Shown here: positions 62,859-64,000 of the stretch, piece by piece
Layout of the letters: each line of letters opens with the position of its first letter
Numbering within the stretch: position 1 is the stretch's first letter
Assembly: GCF_900086585.1 (NCBI RefSeq)
Contig: NZ_FLKM01000008.1
Location: 1,561,652 to 1,625,651, forward strand
Direction: 5' to 3'
Origin: Emergencia timonensis
GTDB taxonomy: Bacteria > Bacillota > Clostridia > Peptostreptococcales > Anaerovoracaceae
DNA length: 64,000 nucleotides
Notes under the pieces: generated by a model
Told to the model about the DNA's origin: nothing
What the model saw: the letters and a program-made list of their open reading frames with translations, nothing else
Database searches by the model: none
Program-made: the position numbers and the translations under genes

Positions 62859-63794
62859 ATGAAATTATGGAATAGATGTTGCTGCTGCTGGCCGCTTCGC
62901 TGTGTATGCAAACCGAAGCCGGAGCCTGCAGCAGGATCTTTTACGGCAGTGAAATACGATCAGGATACTGGCCGGCCTCTGGCAGACGCGGGTTATACCC
63001 TTTATCAAAATGAAAACTTGATTGCAACGGCGATTTCCGATGAAAGCGGCAGGCTGTCCTTCACCGATCTTGCTCCAGGTGAATATACGCTGATAGAGAC
63101 GACAATCCCCGCCGGTTATCTGCCGGAGAGGACCAGTCATCAAGTAGTGGTAGACGAAGACGGAACTGTGATGATTGACGGAATCCCTGCCGACAACTTT
63201 TCTCTATATGATGTGCCGAACCGCGACGCTGAAATATCCTTTCGAAAAGTCGACGCTGATACGGGGCAGCCTCTTGCAGGTGCGGTCTTTACTCTGCCCA
63301 ACGGTGTGAGAGCTGTTTCGGGAAGTGATGGAGTGGTCAATTTCGGAATTTTCGGGCCCGGCAGCTATGTGATCCAAGAAGTTACTGCGCCGGAAGGCTA
63401 TGCTGCTGTGCAGACGGATTTTACCGTGGTGGTGACTACTGATGGCAGAGCTTTCATTGATGGAACGTCAATTGCAAACTTTACTGCAAAAAATACAAGA
63501 CTTCCCGATCCTAGTCAGCGTCCTGTCATCAATGCGGTGACAGAGGGCGATCATTTTGTTACTGGAACCGGTGTGCCAGGTGCGGAGATTGCAGTGACCC
63601 TGCCGGACGGTATCGTTGTTACGACTACGGTCAATGATTCTGGTATCTGGGTGGCCGCGGTGCCGCAGGGAACGGACTTACAGGCAGGTCAGACCATTTA
63701 TGCAATACAAACGGAAATCGGTCGTGGACCTAGTGCGGCGGCATCTTTCGAGGTGCAGGCGAAAACATTCCAGCCCGTACTGACTAAAAAATAA
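62859..63794 (+). CDS. cysteine-rich Cna-B (SpaA-like) surface protein without signal peptide
   Basis: 311 residues from the ATG at 62859 (AAGAAGG eight bases upstream). Opens M-K-L-W-N-R-C-C-C-C-W-P-L-R-C-V-C: six cysteines in the first 17 residues and no signal peptide. Two Cna-B/prealbumin-like domains follow (about 25-105, with P-G-E-Y-T-L-I-E-T; and 112-200, with P-G-S-Y-V-I-Q-E-V-T-A-P-E-G-Y), then a bacterial Ig-like domain (about 205-300). No LPXTG. The N-terminal cysteines could cross-link the protein to a coat or bind metal. A spore-surface location is a hypothesis. Confidence 0.7.
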   Translation: MKLWNRCCCCWPLRCVCKPKPEPAAGSFTAVKYDQDTGRPLADAGYTLYQNENLIATAISDESGRLSFTDLAPGEYTLIETTIPAGYLPERTSHQVVVDEDGTVMIDGIPADNFSLYDVPNRDAEISFRKVDADTGQPLAGAVFTLPNGVRAVSGSDGVVNFGIFGPGSYVIQEVTAPEGYAAVQTDFTVVVTTDGRAFIDGTSIANFTAKNTRLPDPSQRPVINAVTEGDHFVTGTGVPGAEIAVTLPDGIVVTTTVNDSGIWVAAVPQGTDLQAGQTIYAIQTEIGRGPSAAASFEVQAKTFQPVLTKK

Positions 63795-63805
63795 AGTGAT
63801 AATGA

Positions 63806-63868
63806 GCGAGGGGTATGCCCGTACAGCTTGCTGCAGATGCAGCAGGCCGACGGGCAGCCCCTCGTTTT
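63806..63868 (+). terminator. large terminator after the Cna-B gene
   Basis: GCGAGGGG (63806-63813) pairs with CCCCTCG (63858-63864), TGCCCGT with ACGGGCA inside, TGCTGC/GCAGCA at the top, then TTTT. The last 130 bases of the window hold nothing I can identify. Confidence 0.85.
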
Positions 63869-64000
63869 GCTGCATCTGAGATTTGGGGGAGAGAGGGACA
63901 AAGCAGCTGGCAGATGTTCGATGTTACAATAAGGTTATGCTTTTTGGCTGTATCCTGACACTCCCCGCGTAACCGGATGCCCGTCAAAGTGCCTTGACAG

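Overview
The window reads as chromosomal DNA of a Gram-positive anaerobe of class Clostridia. The reasons are strong AGGAGG-type ribosome binding sites, a FabK-type fatty acid synthesis cluster, an ATP-PfkA, a LytR-CpsA-Psr wall ligase, a sigma-54 amino acid/peptide regulon and a cyclic-di-GMP-I riboswitch ahead of surface proteins. A relative of the amino-acid-fermenting Eubacteriales/Anaerovoracaceae would fit, but that placement is inference. No rRNA, tRNA, CRISPR array or intact insertion sequence was seen.

Layout. 1-8943: the 3' part of a type II fatty acid operon (accD, accA, fabH, fabK, a FabK-like nitronate monooxygenase, fabD, fabG, fabF, fabZ) ending with a MarR regulator and a terminator; no acyl carrier protein gene is present. 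9063-16141: a surface-protein operon. Its promoter has a run of nine G between -35 and -10, followed by a c-di-GMP-I riboswitch with a terminator, a divergent Lgt-like membrane protein and two large secreted proteins sharing a basic C-terminal module. 16248-22978: assorted regulators (GyrI-like, WYL, AraC, XRE), a DJ-1/PfpI protein, a DUF4003 protein and a lipoprotein nuclease. 22995-27621: a minus-strand sigma-54 regulon (enhancer-binding activator, textbook -24/-12 promoter, YfcC transporter, isoaspartyl dipeptidase). 27930-30500: a TetR plus MFS efflux pair next to a decayed serine recombinase, probably an acquired island. 30798-33287: a signal-less von Willebrand A protein with a cysteine-rich end. 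33471-37303: an aminotransferase/ornithine-cyclodeaminase pair and a MocR regulator. 37314-45306: dnaE, pfkA, a flavodoxin, small regulators and dinB. 45441-51954: a Usp-like protein, a DUF308 membrane protein, two flavoprotein oxidoreductases and an LCP protein. 52333-58812: a PucR-regulated operon with a CodB-type permease, two Asp/Glu/hydantoin racemases, a DUF917 protein and an M20 peptidase. 59024-63794: a solute-binding lipoprotein coupled to a hybrid histidine kinase, then a cysteine-rich Cna-B protein without a signal peptide.

The most unusual features are non-coding. First, promoter-spacer poly-G and riboswitch control are stacked on one adhesin operon. Second, several families of structured intergenic repeats of about 90 bp occur. 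One family has copies ahead of pfkA and in a roughly 390-nt leader of a DUF308 gene, with compensatory base changes in both stems. Separate 90-bp and 94-bp tandem arrays lie ahead of a Usp-like gene and an LCP gene.
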